A DNA stretch of 64,000 nucleotides from Epiperipatus broadwayi (GCA_028023455.1 JAQFVV010006738.1:248456-312455), one strand, 5' to 3'. Positions 1-12,949 are shown, counted from the first letter of the stretch. Numbers and translations: made by a program. Notes: generated from the letters alone by a model not told the origin.

Positions 1-1395
1 ATAAAAAGTTATCGAAGAACAAAATGTGGAGCTCAGTATCAACCATAGGAGAGCATACCAACTCAAGGTATCTGGCAGTAAAATTCATTAATGAAAAGCA
101 ATGTGCAGATTTTCAAAAGAAAAATTAAGACTTTGGAAAAATTATGCTCTAGTGATTGTAGATAAATAAATACAAACCTATCACACTGGCATTGTTAAAA
201 ATACCTATATGGGTATAATATAGACGATTTCACACAACTAATAAAACCCTTTGGGCAACCGATATACATGAAACCAATATATTGCTCAGACATGCTTACA
301 CTGGTTTATTAAAACAGTTTTTATTTCAAGATCAAGATGAATGAAGGCATAAGACCTGAAGACATCCCAAGCATAATAATGGATCAAGAAGCAATACTGA
401 ATATGCAAATTAAAAAACATAGGCTACAATGTTTTGTGTGTGGCAGTAGAGAACACCTGGCAATAGACTGTGGAAGAAAGCACAACAGCAATGGCCAGTC
501 AGCAGCTAAAACACAGCAAATATTAATTAAAAAATACACAACAGAGCAAATGAAAAATCAAGCAAACACAGACAAGAAGATAGAAAATGCCAAACACCCA
601 GAGACTGGCTGAAAAATAGATGACTTGCAAAAAAATTAAAAAAATAGGCAGAAATGGAACTTTCAGATAAAGAATATACAAAGGAAGGAACTGAAAATCA
701 GCCAAGCCAGATAAGAAAAGAAAATACACCAAACATCAAGAGGGTGACCAAGAGATGGATGACTTGCAAAAAAAATTATAAAGAATTATATGATATACAA
801 CGAAATAAGAAGCAAAGTATGCTGAAAGTTGCTTATCAGCCAGTACTATCACAGCTGTTTGAGGAAGACAAACTAACCAATGGAAAAAGGCAAAAGAATT
901 AAAGTGAGACCAAAACAGATAAAGCTTGATCAACAAAATCAATCAAAATAAGAAAATCAAGATAACAATCAAAGACTGGAATCTGAGACTGGAATAAAAG
1001 ATACATTTGATGAACACCAAATATCAAAAATAGATATAGACAAAATGCAAAAAACTAATTAAAAATGTGGAGAAATAGACCAACCAGATAGAGAAGATAT
1101 AATTGAAGGAACAGAAAATAAAACACGGGCAGACAAGAAGATAAAACCATCAAACACATTGAGGGTGACAGAACTAGATGACTTAAAAGTGAAAAATAAG
1201 GCACTGGATGACATACAAGATAATAAACAATGTAAGCAAGAAACAGATAAAGAAGATATAATTGAAGCAATGGCAGACAAGAAGATAAAACACATTGAGA
1301 ACAACGGAGAACTAGATGACTTAAAAGTAAACAATAAGCCACTGGATGACATACAAGATAATAATAATCAAAGTAAACTTAAAATTGCACATTAG
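1..1395 (+). pseudogene. LINE-A ORF1 (gag-like nucleic-acid-binding protein), decayed and cut by the window edge
   Basis: First open reading frame of a non-LTR retrotransposon, broken by stops and frameshifts. ORF1 proteins of this type coat the element RNA before target-primed reverse transcription. About 200-330 reads as an RRM-like stretch with a KPFGQPIYMKPI motif. Positions 430-475 encode a CCHC zinc knuckle, CFVCGSREHLAIDC (C-x2-C-x4-H-x4-C). From about 480 on the frame becomes a hydrophilic Lys/Asp-rich tail made of 46-residue repeats, ending at the stop after 1393. The longest intact pieces are 337-612 and 1159-1395. The endonuclease and RT modules follow on the same strand, which supports one element. 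The 5' end lies outside the window. That it belongs to a LINE is fairly sure; the exact clade is not. Confidence 0.7.
480..1395 (+). repeat. 138-bp in-frame tandem repeats in LINE-A ORF1
   Basis: The motif GATGACTT(G/A) recurs at 619, 758, 1177 and 1315, with a weaker version near 1034, so spacing is 138-139 bp or multiples of it. In the last two units the 46-residue protein unit starts ELDDLKVKNK and ends KIKHIENNG, and the repeats stay in one frame. Middle units near 897 and 1034 are strongly worn. The array forms most of the C-terminal half of ORF1. Confidence 0.75.
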
Positions 1396-1626
1396 AAAGG
1401 GTCAGCTCAGCTCTATGAACAAGAGAGATTAAACAATGAAAAAGGGGATAAGAGAATTGCAGCAATATGAAATGTGACCAACAAAATCAGTCAGAGAGTG
1501 CAAGTAAAGATTACACACAAATGATGGTACTTGAGACTGAAACTGAAGACATGATTGATGTACATAAAAGATGCAGAATTTCAACCAAAGTCATACCATG
1601 GCCAACAATTATGAATAAAACATCAA

Positions 1627-2400
1627 CTTAAAATTGCTGTTTTAAATGTCAGAAGACTTAATTCAATCAATAAAAATTTCAAAGTTAGACATTGGATAAA
1701 TCAAATCTGAGCGCATATAACAGGATTATTAGAAACAAAGATATATGCAGGCTCACCAATAAATTCAGCCACCTACCTAAGGGGCCAGTGCTTCTCTACA
1801 TGTTCCAGAGATTCCTCCTCTCCATCTGCAGGAACTGGAATAGTAATTGCTCAAGATTTTCCTTTTAAAAAAATTAAATAATTTACATTGATTCAAACCT
1901 CCTAATAATAACACTGACTCAAAATAATAATTACAATGAATATAGTGCTTGTATATATGCCAATACAAAAGCAAAAAATAGAATCTATAATTTCAAATCT
2001 ATAATTTCCAATATAAATTAAATTATTGCCATGAATGCAAGCTCCACTCTTCTGGGTTGGGGACTGCAACTCATCTTATGAAGAATTTATACAGAAATCA
2101 CTACATAAAATAGCCATACCATTGATTAGTGGACAAGGTTTTCTGCCAGAAGGGGCTGTCTCCTTTCATAATGGTCGGTTTGCAACATTAATAGATCTGA
2201 ACTTTTACTTGCCATCACTGCATCACTTCATGGAAGTAAAATTGGTCCTGACCATGTTTTCTGATCATTCTGCCCAATTAATCATGATCAATCTAGAAAA
2301 GCTGCAAGTAGTTAACAAGCTAACAAAAATTATGAGAGTACTTATCCCAACAAATGCAACAGAATTCCTTTTCTCAGAAACATAAATTCTGTTACAGAAG
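1627..2400 (+). pseudogene. LINE-A apurinic-like endonuclease domain, decayed
   Basis: This stretch reads as an exonuclease-endonuclease-phosphatase fold domain, which nicks target DNA to prime reverse transcription. The domain start is visible at 1627 (LKIAVLNVRRLNSIN), followed by a worn LLETKIY motif near 1728. The GDxN motif survives as VGDCNSS near 2056. A TLIDLNF segment near 2188 matches the usual LDYIF position, and SDHSAQLI at 2260-2283 carries the catalytic SDH. Several frame changes and stops separate the motifs. It lies between the ORF1 tail and the RT, the standard order for APE-type LINEs. Confidence 0.65.
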
Positions 2401-2579
2401 GTTAAAGGGATGAGCCTCAATCCTATACAGCAATACCTGACTTTTATAAACATCTTCTTCTTCAATATTGATCATGTAACAAGAAATCAACCACCACCAT
2501 CAAGGCTTTTGCAGTATGCCAATCAGCTACATCAGAGACTAATGATGATGGCTCCAACACACATCACCCAATACACATA

Positions 2580-4858
2580 AGAAAGATGATTGATGCTTAT
2601 AACAAGGCCTGTGAATCACTGAAAGAATATTTGAAGATAAAAAAAGTAAGCTTACACATGGACCCGCAAGTTTATCAAGTGGGCTTTAGGTTATGTACCA
2701 GACCTAAAGGTGCCAAAAGCCATCCAGACTGAGGATGGTATGTTCATTGGCCATAACATGATCATGCCATTGTTCAAATACTTTCAAGATAAGTTAAGTG
2801 CTGAGCCTTGCATTTTCTTCCCACCAAAAATATTTGGAGAGATTGAGAGTGAATTACCAGTTAGTGAAAATGATATAATGGAAAAAATGAGAACTATCAG
2901 CAATGCTTGTCACCCAGGTGGCCATGGGGTACCACTGTTAATTCTCAAGCATTTAAGTTTGTTACAGCTAAATACATCAAGAATTTAGCAAACCATCTTG
3001 CTCAAGAAATTAAGCCAACCACAGGAATATACCCCATGGCAATAGTGCCATATAATAAGAAAAAGAAATACATAATGCCAAATGAGCTTAGACCAATATC
3101 TATGGGGCCACTTTCTATTAAAATATTGGAAAAGATTATAAAAGATAAGATTGAGCCCTATATTTTACCAACCATCAGTGAATCACAATTTGCAAAGAAG
3201 ACATCATCAATGGTGCAAACAGCATTGTTATTCAAGAACATGATGATAGCCACTAGGGTGAGGAAGAAATACAGAACAGTGGTAGTGCAGATAGATATTT
3301 CTTCAGCTTTCGATTTCAATTCAGTGAGAAATTCCTGTGCTACTGGATATGCTCAAGCAGACTAAAATACCCAAAGCTCTGCTATATTTAACTGCAAGCT
3401 TTATACTGAGCACAGAACTTTATGTTACTATGAATGGCAGAAATTCGCCCTCATTCTGCCCACCACAATCACTATCCCAGATGTCTCCTTTGAGTGCATT
3501 AATGTTTATTTATTATATCAATCCACTTATTGAAAAATCAATAGCACATTCATTGGAGTTCAAATACCTGGTACAACACAGAAGATTGTATGTCACACAT
3601 ACATGGACGATATCACAGTCTTCATGACATCCAAGAAGCAAATACCACAGCTTCAGGCAGTGCTTGAACAATTCTCAAAACAATACAGAATGAGAATAAA
3701 CCTAGAAAAGACTGCAACCTGGACTCTACTTACTGGAAGGCCATGTAGGCCAATGTATCAAGCAAAACCTACTCCATTCTTAGGTTTTCCTTTTTTCTAG
3801 GATTTCAGATTCAAGCCAAGATCAAAGAAGTCAAAAGCATAGCTGAATCACTCTCAAAGGCATATTTGTTCATATATGCAAAGATGCAACTGATTAACAG
3901 GATTATAATAATCAAGATAACATATTAAATGCATGTAGTTGAATTTTCAAAAAAATTTATGGCATGCATTAATTCCATATGTTGCAAGCTCATTTGGGAG
4001 AGGGAAATACAGTGGCAATTTCAACGACAAAACTCAATCACCCTCTTATAGCAAATGGACTGGGTTGCATAGCTTACAAACATTTCAAGCATTCAAAACA
4101 AGGAATGCTATAATTGCTATACTCATTCAATTTCCTAAATTAAGACACTTAGAGCAGATAACATCTACAGATAGGCCTCCTTCAAGAGATTGTTTTTTGG
4201 CAGTCATCATCTACCAATGCAGGAGAGAAAGAACAATCCCGGATCAATTTGAGCAAAAGTATAAATATTGGGAAATATATGTTTATACATCAAAATAATC
4301 ACAATAAGGAGATCCCATCAATACTAGAAATAGGAAACAAATATCTGATCAAGCAATACAAAAGATGGCAACTAGAGCCTAAGTTCCTAGATTTTATAAT
4401 CAAAATGAATTTCAATGCTTTACCTACTAAATATTTTTTACACATCACAGAAGAATGTACAAGTCAATTGATCCATTCTGTGACCTTTGCCATATGGCTG
4501 AGGAGATTTTATAAAACATAATTATCAACTGCAAGGTCATGGAGCAGACTAGATGCATTCTGCAGGGGAAATATAGAAAACAAAACACAATAATGATGCA
4601 AATTATATCAGCTTACAAAGGTAGATCTGTACAACCATAAGAGCCTCAATGTTTGTCTCATATGCACTTTGGTGCACTAAGTGTGCTTTCTTATTGGGTA
4701 ATAACCCCAGAATGCATCCAGTCACATTTGAGAATAAGTTGATAAAAATTCAAGTTAGAGACAAGCAGATCACCAGCCCAGATATTTATGCAGCTACTTG
4801 GTCCCTGCTCAGACAAACAGCAAAGTTAAAAAGAAAGATGTTTCTGGTTTATGGATAA
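2580..4858 (+). pseudogene. LINE-A reverse transcriptase and C-terminal domain, decayed
   Basis: Reverse transcriptase part of LINE-A. Core motifs in order are ELRPISMGPLSIKILEKII (from 3083), VQIDISSAFD (about 3285-3315, first catalytic Asp), and YMDDITVF (3600 on, the catalytic Asp pair). Intact pieces are 2907-3365, 3337-3627, 3603-3800 and 3939-4298. Past the RT, a C-terminal region shows LPTKYFLHI near 4420 and a CDLCHMAEE cysteine motif at 4480-4506 with a later NCK, resembling the zinc-knuckle end of many LINE ORF2 proteins. Frames shift at several points and stops interrupt the protein, so no active enzyme can be made. The clade is uncertain; a TAA-type tail would fit the I group but is not proof. 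Confidence 0.75.
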
Positions 4859-5264
4859 ACTAAGATTTTAATGATCCCAAATATGATCATGGAACTTTGG
4901 GTTTGAAGGACAAACTAGAATATAAAGGCTGTGAGATAAAGAAATTCATATAATATCTTCCATGATATACCATGAGATTGGAAATCAAAAAACAATGATG
5001 AAATTAGATCTATTTTCTAAGAATTAAAGAAAGTATGGTCCTGATTATGCTCTTATTGGACAATAATGTGCTTAATTGGCATTTCTAAAGTGAATAGAAT
5101 CATGTACAAATTGCCTATATAGATGTGTACTTTTAAAAAAATGAATATTTTAGCTCTCAAAATTGAACTGAAAATAATAAGATTAAATATATATCTTGCT
5201 CCAATTAAGCGGCCTTGTAATACTATGTAACAAAAAGAATTAATAAAGTTTGTTATTGTTGAAA
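4859..5264 (+). other. LINE-A 3' untranslated region
   Basis: AT-rich sequence between the last recognisable ORF2 residues and the TAA tail. It contains no gene. Its position just before a simple-repeat tail fits a LINE 3' UTR. Confidence 0.5.
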
Positions 5265-5412
<148 letters not shown>

Positions 5413-5770
5413 ATACCACCAACTTATTTATGACTGATTAAAATGCTTAAATAGGATTACACTGAAGTAAATTCCCAATGGTACTCATCGTAATGTACCA
5501 CATTTCGATCATAAACATACGTGGCTGTGTGTACCTATACACATAACAGCATAATATATATCAACAAAAAAACATATCAATTTCAACCTTTTGACTTTCT
5601 TTTTAACAAAATACAATTTAATATTATTAATACTTTCTCGTGTTTAATATATGTGCTATTTCTTTCTGGCAGTGCTTTTATAAGATTCAAAGTATTAAGT
5701 AAACAGATAAAATATTTCATTTTGAAAAAAGAAATTTACTCAGGGTATATGTGGTTTTTATTAATAGATC
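5413..5770. other. No gene seen
   Basis: AT-rich DNA between the TAA tail and the LTR-like boundary. A 91-codon open frame (5521-5796) shows no family motif and runs into the boundary; I treat it as chance. If the LTR-like block is real, this would be its internal side, but no gag or pol sequence is visible. Confidence 0.5.
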
Positions 5771-5792
5771 GGCCCCACCTTGGGCGCCAGTT
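5771..5792 (-). other. Primer-binding-site-like motif
   Basis: On the minus strand, a sequence ending CGTTACA is followed after two bases by TGGCGCCCAAGGTGGGGC. A TGG-starting stretch just inside an LTR is the usual tRNA primer-binding site of LTR retrotransposons. No gag or pol is seen on the internal side (lower coordinates). Confidence 0.45.
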
Positions 5793-8038
5793 GTAACGAT
5801 CCGGAGAATCACAGCTTAATGTAATCTGCACTACAGGGCACCATCTAGGCATTTGAACCTAAAAAAATTTATAAAGTAGGCAGATATGTAAGTCAAAAAA
5901 AAATTTTTTTTTTTTTATATTTTGTTTCCGGTCATTAGCCCATGTCACTAGCTCAAGGAGTAGCAGAGATTTAATAATATAATATTTTATCTAATTATAT
6001 TTCAATATTTAAAAAATAAATAAAATAAGCCACTGCCAGTAATTATCACACAAACATTTATTTACGCACATATATATATATATATAAGATTGAAAATTGT
6101 TTTAGTATCAGTTTAAATTTTAACATTTAACATTATTTTTAACTTTACTTTAGATTTTAATTTACATTTTAATTTCTATTATATTATAAGTTTACATTTT
6201 AATTAAGTTTGCACAGATGGGATTATAAAAGCTTGTTTTAATATGTTGAGTATAGATCGGTTACATAGATTACAATGGTCAAAAACATTTCAAAATAAAC
6301 ATAAATGATCAAAATATAAAATCATTGGTACCGACAATTGCAGAGGGAAATTTATAAGTAACCCAATAGTATTCACCATAAGATACTTGCATTGTCACCA
6401 ATAACTTAAAAGACATCCGAATAAATACATTTTAGATAGTCACCGTAAGGTATCATTATTTATCGAATGTCTATATATTTTGATCAAATATGAAAATGCA
6501 AAACATAGTTAACTGATAAACAATCCATGTAAGCATCTATAAACAACTTAAATTTAATGCATTTTTATTTAGGGTCGAGTATGAATAGACTACATAGATT
6601 TGCATTTGAAAATAAAATATTCTATCCCTATTTAACCTTAGGCTAAAATTCACAGTCAAACTGGCATCAATTCATCTGATACATTGATGTATTCAACGGA
6701 ATACGGCAGCACCAAAAAGATTAAGAGAAGACATTGATTCTCGACAGATAGGAATATTACATCTATCTAACGAGAAGAACAATAAAAAAAACTCCATAGA
6801 AAGGAACTGCGTTCTCCGTCTTATAATTCCTTCCATAGGCAAATGGGTGAGTGCGGTGTATATATAAATGATTCTGCCAGTAGCGAATCTCCGACTTCAT
6901 CTACTAACTACATCAATACATCCAATCTATTGACCCAATTTAACGACATAAATAACCTAAGATTACCCTCCCCTAATATAACTTTACAAATCTATACAGC
7001 CATTCACGCCCGACTTAAGTTTAATATTTATATAACTAGTTTAATGAAAAACAGAAATCATAATAAAACATAAATAACAAAAAAAATATAAATAAATGGA
7101 AATGATTTTACACAAAGGAAATACATCAAATAACATTTTAACTTCTTTAGTCAGATAGGAAATTCTTATATTTATAAATATTGAAAAGTTTAGTACTTAG
7201 AGTTCTTTTGTTTAGAAATGTTCATAAATTATATATCTTACTGTTTGAAAAATGTCCGTAGTCTCTGATTTTTTTTTGTAATGGAAGGTGGTAATTCCCA
7301 CAAAGTCATAAGTCGATCGGTGTGCTGTTAACCGTTGGTCCTTTATGGTTGATGGTATTCTTCCGGGCCTTGATGTTCTGTGGCCAGCAATATCGGAAAA
7401 CGATGTTTCATATTTTTTTGAACAACTGAAGGAATTGAAAGTGCGTCTTTCAATCCCTTCCCCTTCAACTCCACACTAACAGCTATAGTCACATCGTAAT
7501 TATCCTCCCTCAATAATAATAATAATAATAACTAATTAATAATTTTCAAACTTGTCCTTTTATATTAATTTGAAGAATTGAATTTACATTACGTCATCGA
7601 TGATGGTGGTCTTTTCACTGAGGTCCAATTCCATAGGGATTTTTTTTTATTTGCTAAAAGTTTCTATTGTTTTCCTATTGACCGATGTTTTTACATTTAA
7701 ATGCCCAAGGCTAGTTTACTAATTAAAATAATCATTTCCATTTTACAAAAGATTAATTAATCTGTTTTCAAAATCCAAATATATATTTAAAGATAAATTT
7801 AAAGATATAATTTTATCTAAAATCTTTTTAAAATTTAGTTTTAAACTCTCTTTTTTTAATAAAGTTTTATTTTAATAATTATTTATCTGTGTGATTTTAT
7901 ATATATATATATGAGTTTAAGATGATTTTTTAATTTTCAGTTTTTAATTCTTAAAAAAGAAATTTTTATTGGCGAACTTTTTTTTTTATATATGTTTACT
8001 AATAAAAAATAATGTAACATACGTATGTGCCCGTTACA
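5793..8038 (-). mobile_element. Possible long LTR with TGTAACG/CGTTACA ends
   Basis: The block starts TGTAACGATCC next to the primer-binding-like motif and could end at CCCGTTACA (8032-8038), giving TG...CA ends over 2.25 kb. The first 75 bases resemble the reverse complement of the end of the block at 55.4-57.7 kb, including ACCATCTAGG. The far boundary rests only on the short terminal match, so the length is uncertain. Within it 6660-7060 and 7260-7500 are less AT-rich. The 76-codon frame at 6843-7073 has no recognisable domain. Confidence 0.35.
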
Positions 8039-8054
8039 ATCTATATATATATAT

Positions 8055-8220
8055 ATAAGTATAAAGAATTTGAACTCAGATTTTTAAGCACCCTTCAACT
8101 ATCCACACTATCTCATACAACTGATACACATGACCACACACATGTAGAAAAGATTAATAATCACCAATATACATATTTCATGCTAAACCAGCACTTATCA
8201 GTTGGTCCAGATTATCATCT
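8055..8220 (+). repeat. Foldback-family copy 1 (single arm plus loop)
   Basis: About 165 bases matching, on the opposite strand, the loop and right arm of the foldback at 8492-8801. It contains the shared stretches AAGCACCCTTCAACTATCC and AGCACTTATCAGTTGGTCC. It is flanked on the left by a short (AT)n run. Confidence 0.7.
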
Positions 8221-8491
8221 CTCACACATATATAATCAATGCTCAGTTTATATTTAGATAGCAAATCTTCATATTTTAATAGACAGGCTTCAATCCACTG
8301 CAACCTCCAACTTTTCAGCCATCCATATCGTTGAAAATATGATGATGAAAACTCAAATCCCATGCTGATGCTAATATTATTACCATGCCCATGTTGACCT
8401 GAAGTCACCCTGACCCCTCATGTATAGGACAGTATCCATTAAATACATATATGAGGGATGGACAGAATACAGGCTTGATATGTAAATATTT

Positions 8492-8793
8492 GAAAACCAG
8501 GCATTCTTCATAATCCTGGGAGCTTAATTGTAAGTATAGAGGATTTGAACTCAGATTTTCAAGCACCCATCAACTATCCACACTATCTCATACAACTGAT
8601 AATCTGGACCAACTGATGAGTGCAGGTTTAGCATGAAATACATATATTGGTGATTATTAATCTTTTCTATACGTCTGTGGTCATGTGTATCAGTTGTATG
8701 AGATAGTGTGGATAGTTGAAGGGTGCTTGAAAATCTGAGTTCAGATCCTCTATACTTACAATTAAGCTCCCAGGTTTGTGAAGAGTGCCTGGT

Positions 8794-8801
<8 letters not shown>
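8492..8801. mobile_element. Foldback element with about 110-bp inverted arms
   Basis: The left arm (8492-8603) and right arm (8690-8801) are reverse complements with a few mismatches, both beginning with the GAAAACCAGGCA motif at the outside. The roughly 86-base loop is itself an inverted copy of part of 8055-8220. A TTTGAACTCAGAT motif (GAGTTCA-type on the other strand) resembles a worn pol III B box. It has no coding capacity. Confidence 0.7.

Positions 8802-8861
<60 letters not shown>
8799..8861. repeat. (TA)n microsatellite
   Basis: About 31 uninterrupted TA units directly at the right edge of the foldback element. The Ile/Tyr reading frames across it are artefacts. Confidence 0.95.
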
Positions 8862-8866
<5 letters not shown>

Positions 8867-9510
8867 ATGCTTCATAGATATATTCAATCACCCCTACTCC
8901 TTTAAATAAAGGAAAGCTTAAATTTTGCAGTACATTCCTGCAAAGTTGTTGAAAGAATACAACTATAAAGCATTATGGATTCATAGTAATTGTATCCTCG
9001 AATCCAACTAGAGACAACATTAATTTTTGAAGGGAGTTTCTCTTATAAACTGCAATACTTTCTTTATATTGAGATTAATTAACTAAGTTGTTATAGAAAT
9101 TTTACGACAGACAAGTCCAGAATATTCAGATTTTTTCTTAGCATTCTGTAAATAGTAATTCTTCTTCTGATGTTGTAAATACTTATTTAAATATGTTTAA
9201 AGTTTTATTAAACAAGCAAAGATAACATTATCATCTGATGTGGCCAAAAAACCATCAATTAATAATTGATCATTTTAAGAGTAAAGATTCTCTAGTAATC
9301 TTTGTACTGAGTTTAGATTGTGAGAAAAAGAAGATATAACAATGTTGGTTAAAAGCAAAAAGGATCTTTTTTTTCGTACTGAGTATAAAGAAGGTATTAC
9401 AAATTACTAGAGAAATTTTTTAGACATAGAACTAATTTTTAACAACATGTAAGAAAATATTTTCTCTGGTTATTTACATTGTTGTAATCCTGTAATTCCT
9501 ATTACTTTCA
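8862..9510. other. No gene seen
   Basis: AT-rich DNA with stops in all frames and no motif I recognise. Confidence 0.6.
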
Positions 9511-10030
9511 TCATAAAAATCCATGAAAACATTATATATATATATTAATTCTAATATTTTCATGGATAAATGATAATTTCATATTATTATTATTATTTTC
9601 GGGATATTCCGTGGGGTAAAATAGCTAAATAGCTGACGTTTCGGTACAATAACAAGTACCTTTTTCAAAGTGTTCTCTTTGTCAAAACATAGGAATGCAT
9701 GTGAGATTTAAAATCGTTTTTATCTTTTTTGTTTCTCCTTATACTTAAATTCTATTGCTAAGAGAAGCTATAGAGATTTTTAAAAGGCCCAAGAGCATAA
9801 ACGAAAAGTGTGAATTAAAGAAGATTAACAGCATTTGGAAGAAGCTATTGGGGGACAAAATAAAATTTAAGACTAAACATAAAGATAAAAACGATTTTAA
9901 ATCTCACACGCATTCATATGTTCTGAGAAAGAGAACGCTTTGAAAAATGTACTTGTTATTGTACCAAAACGTCAGCTATTTAGCTATTTTACCACATGGA
10001 ATATCCCGAAAATAATATGAAATTATATAT
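9511..10030. mobile_element. Non-autonomous element with about 80-bp terminal inverted repeats and GAAAC hairpin
   Basis: The left terminus around 9583-9662 and right terminus around 9940-10018 are reverse complements: GGGATATTCCGTGGGG, the duplicated TAGCTAAATAGCTGACG and a GTACC/GGTAC stem are shared. A 27-base outer stretch (about 9541-9567) recurs beside the related palindrome at 23.04 kb, so the element may extend to about 9511, where a small CCATGAAAA/TTTTCATGG hairpin sits. The interior (about 260 bases) holds a 62-codon Lys-rich frame at 9755-9943 with no known domain. Each arm contains a hairpin next to GAAAC or AAAAC, like the PLE tails at 13.6 and 16.4 kb. Confidence 0.7.
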
Positions 10031-12770
10031 ATATAAGAATTTTTAAAAATGTAGTCGCTTTTATTAATATATAATAAATTACTAGTGACAATTGTCATAT
10101 TATGACAATATTTGTCTTTTCAAGTCACAGATAATAGAATGATTTTAGATGTAAGTGTAAAGGGTCTATTGTGGAGAAAAATTTTACTTCACCTTGATAA
10201 ACAAGTATCCTTAGTTTTTTAAATTATTATAGGTCCAAATGTTAGATGTCTTATTGATCAAATATCACTCTATACTATTTATGATGACGTATTTGTGTAG
10301 TTGTGAATTGTATGTCCATTTTTAGTAATATGTACAGAAATTCAGACTCCAATTATATTTATTATTTTAAACACAAACTTTCAGGTAGGGAGCAACAACA
10401 ACAGCAAAAATATTACATTATAATTTCTAAATTGTGATTTTTTGCTTGATGAAGAACAAAACTACTCAGTCTTATGGGAACTGTATATAAATCAGGAATT
10501 TCAACTCTCAAAAATAAATTGTACGTTTAGGCATAATCAATTAGATATTTTTGCTTACAATGGATGTCTAAGTGATATAATAGCTCTTTAAACATATATG
10601 ATCTTTTAACTTTCAACTCGATTTTATTCCCTTACTTATTCACTCATTAATATTATACAAATAATTGTAAAATTACAATTATTGGTGATAAAATTACAGG
10701 CAGAGAAATCAATACAAGTATATAATTTTAAATCTATTTCTCTAAATATAAGAATTTGCATACTTTATTTGATAAAAACTTTTAAGAGAAGAGAGGCAAC
10801 ACATTGAAAGTTCTACCAATATGTAAGATTGATATATTACTTCTCTTAATGAATGTCCACTTATAGAAACAGAGAATAAAATAGAAGAGTTAACTTCAAA
10901 TTGTTGTAAAAGAGTCTATGAAGAGTGAAATGGAGACATAGTGATAGATTACCATAAAGTATATTTTAGTCATTTATATTTTTAAAGTTTCTAATGCGCT
11001 AATTAAATCTTAATCTTATTAAAATTTACATTGCTAATAATATCTATGATCAGTTTATTACTGCATGTGGTCCATCATTACACTCAAAGAGTTCAGAAAA
11101 AGTTTTTATTCCATGTTAGAAAACATTACTAAGTCAGAGTCATTATGGGATAAGTTATTCAGCCCATGCTAACAACATTAAGAATAATATTAAACTATGA
11201 TTGCGCTAAAGTTACTTCATTTTGTTGATATTATCTTATACCATTTGCATTCTTATATTTAAGTTGTAACAAAGTTTGTTCAAAATTTTAATAAACTCAT
11301 ATTAAAAATGGTCAGCGTAGGTGTAAATAAAGCACTCATTTGCGTGCATATGTATTATGTGATCGTAATTATTGAGAAACTAAAAATGTGAGTTTATTTG
11401 TGACTGAATTAATAAGAGAATGTTGCTTTATTATCACGTAATGGAACAGAGAAAGAAGATAGAAACCGTTTCGTAAAGCATGACAATTGTATAGTCAAAC
11501 TAAATATATATATATATGTATTAAACTCTTTATATTTTTGTTTTACCATGTAATCTTTTAATTTCAGTTGTAAGTTGCGTGTTAAAATGTCTAATTGAAT
11601 CTTTTTAAGCAAATGAAATTTTTTTTAAAAAAAAAGTTGTGTTTTATACGAGAAAAGAGAAGCAAATCATATATTAATACAAAAATTTCTTTAATTTCTA
11701 ACATAGTTTTGATCAAGTAATATATACTTATCGTTTGCTACAAAAAAAAAAAAAACACATATTTCGCCTTAAAATTTTCTGATTTACTAAAGTCTATTTT
11801 TATTCAAAGAATTGTTATTAAAAAATAAGTTATGAATTCACCGCATTCCTGGCTTAGTTAAGTAATAAATAATTACTTCTAAATATAAATATGACAGTTT
11901 AGCGCTAGCAATCTTTGTATCAGAATGACGCTGCAATACATAGATTTTTCGCTGTTTTTGTGTATTCGTTCTACCAGTGCTCACAACCATGCTTAGGAAG
12001 TGGGCATAAGTCTACCATTCGGCCTTAAATATAAAAGTATAGAAAAAAATATCTTACTACAATATCAGAATTTTCAACTTACCTTTCCAAATAAATAAAC
12101 AATAACTGGAGATAACTATTAACAAGCAACTATTTAACATATTTATATATTTTAAAGTATGTTGGTTATAAATATATAATTTAAAAAGTTTAGAATGTTA
12201 TTAAAAGTGTTCACATAGTGATTTCCGGTAATATAATAAACTCAATTGATGTAATTTCATTCACGTGCTACCTCAAGTTTCACTTTTTATAAATTAAAAC
12301 TTTTTTTTTATTTTATTCAAAATATTAGCTAAATGAGATAATGATTAAAAAAGATTAACCACTTATGAATTAACTGTACAAGTGGATAATTTCAAAATAG
12401 CTAAATTTACACTATATATACAGAGAGATAATGTCGGCAAAGTCTCAAAGAATAGAATATTTCTTATATATATAACTTAATACTTCTATAAAACAAAAAA
12501 CTAAGAATTTGTTATCTAGTAGTTTTATGAGTAATTGTTGTGATATTTTTAATTAGTTATAAGCCTTCAGTAATATTTTAACTAACACTAAACAATAATA
12601 GAGACAAAAACGAGTAATTAAGCTATATATGTAAATTCTTCTCTCCCCATATTAGCCGTGGCGATTATAAAAATAAATTTATACTAAATCATTTTTTATT
12701 AGTTTAATACACTATATATATGCTAAATCATTTAATTACATCAATATATATATATAATATCAAACGAAAT
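10031..12770. other. Gene-free AT-rich stretch
   Basis: No long frame, tRNA-like motif or strong repeat found. Short (TA)n runs and homopolymers only. A 67-codon minus frame at 11409-11612 is unremarkable. Confidence 0.55.
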
Positions 12771-12778
12771 AAGTATAA

Positions 12779-12890
12779 TAATCAAAATATTCTAGAATAA
12801 ATACTAAAAAATTCCTTAAACCAAGATTTTATTTGTATTTCATAGAGGCATATGGATTTTTTTAGTATTTATTTCAGAATATTTTGATTA
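12779..12890. repeat. Inverted repeat, 37-bp arms
   Basis: 12779-12815 and 12854-12890 pair nearly perfectly (AATCAAAATATTCT against AGAATATTTTGATT, then ATAAATACTAAAAAA). A loop of about 38 bases lies between. MITE-like, no coding. Confidence 0.75.
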
Positions 12891-12949
12891 TATATATATA
12901 AGTGTAATAATTCCCAATGCTAAATGGGTTTGTAAGTAATCATTAAAAC

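Noticed and set aside
6843-7073. Small plus-strand gene after a TATA-like GTATATATAAATG
   Set aside because: The 76-codon frame has no domain, and the possible LTR around it would be read on the other strand.
8551-8905. 104- and 60-codon frames with Ile-Tyr repeats
   Set aside because: They run through a TA microsatellite and the arms of a foldback; mirror-image frames on both strands.
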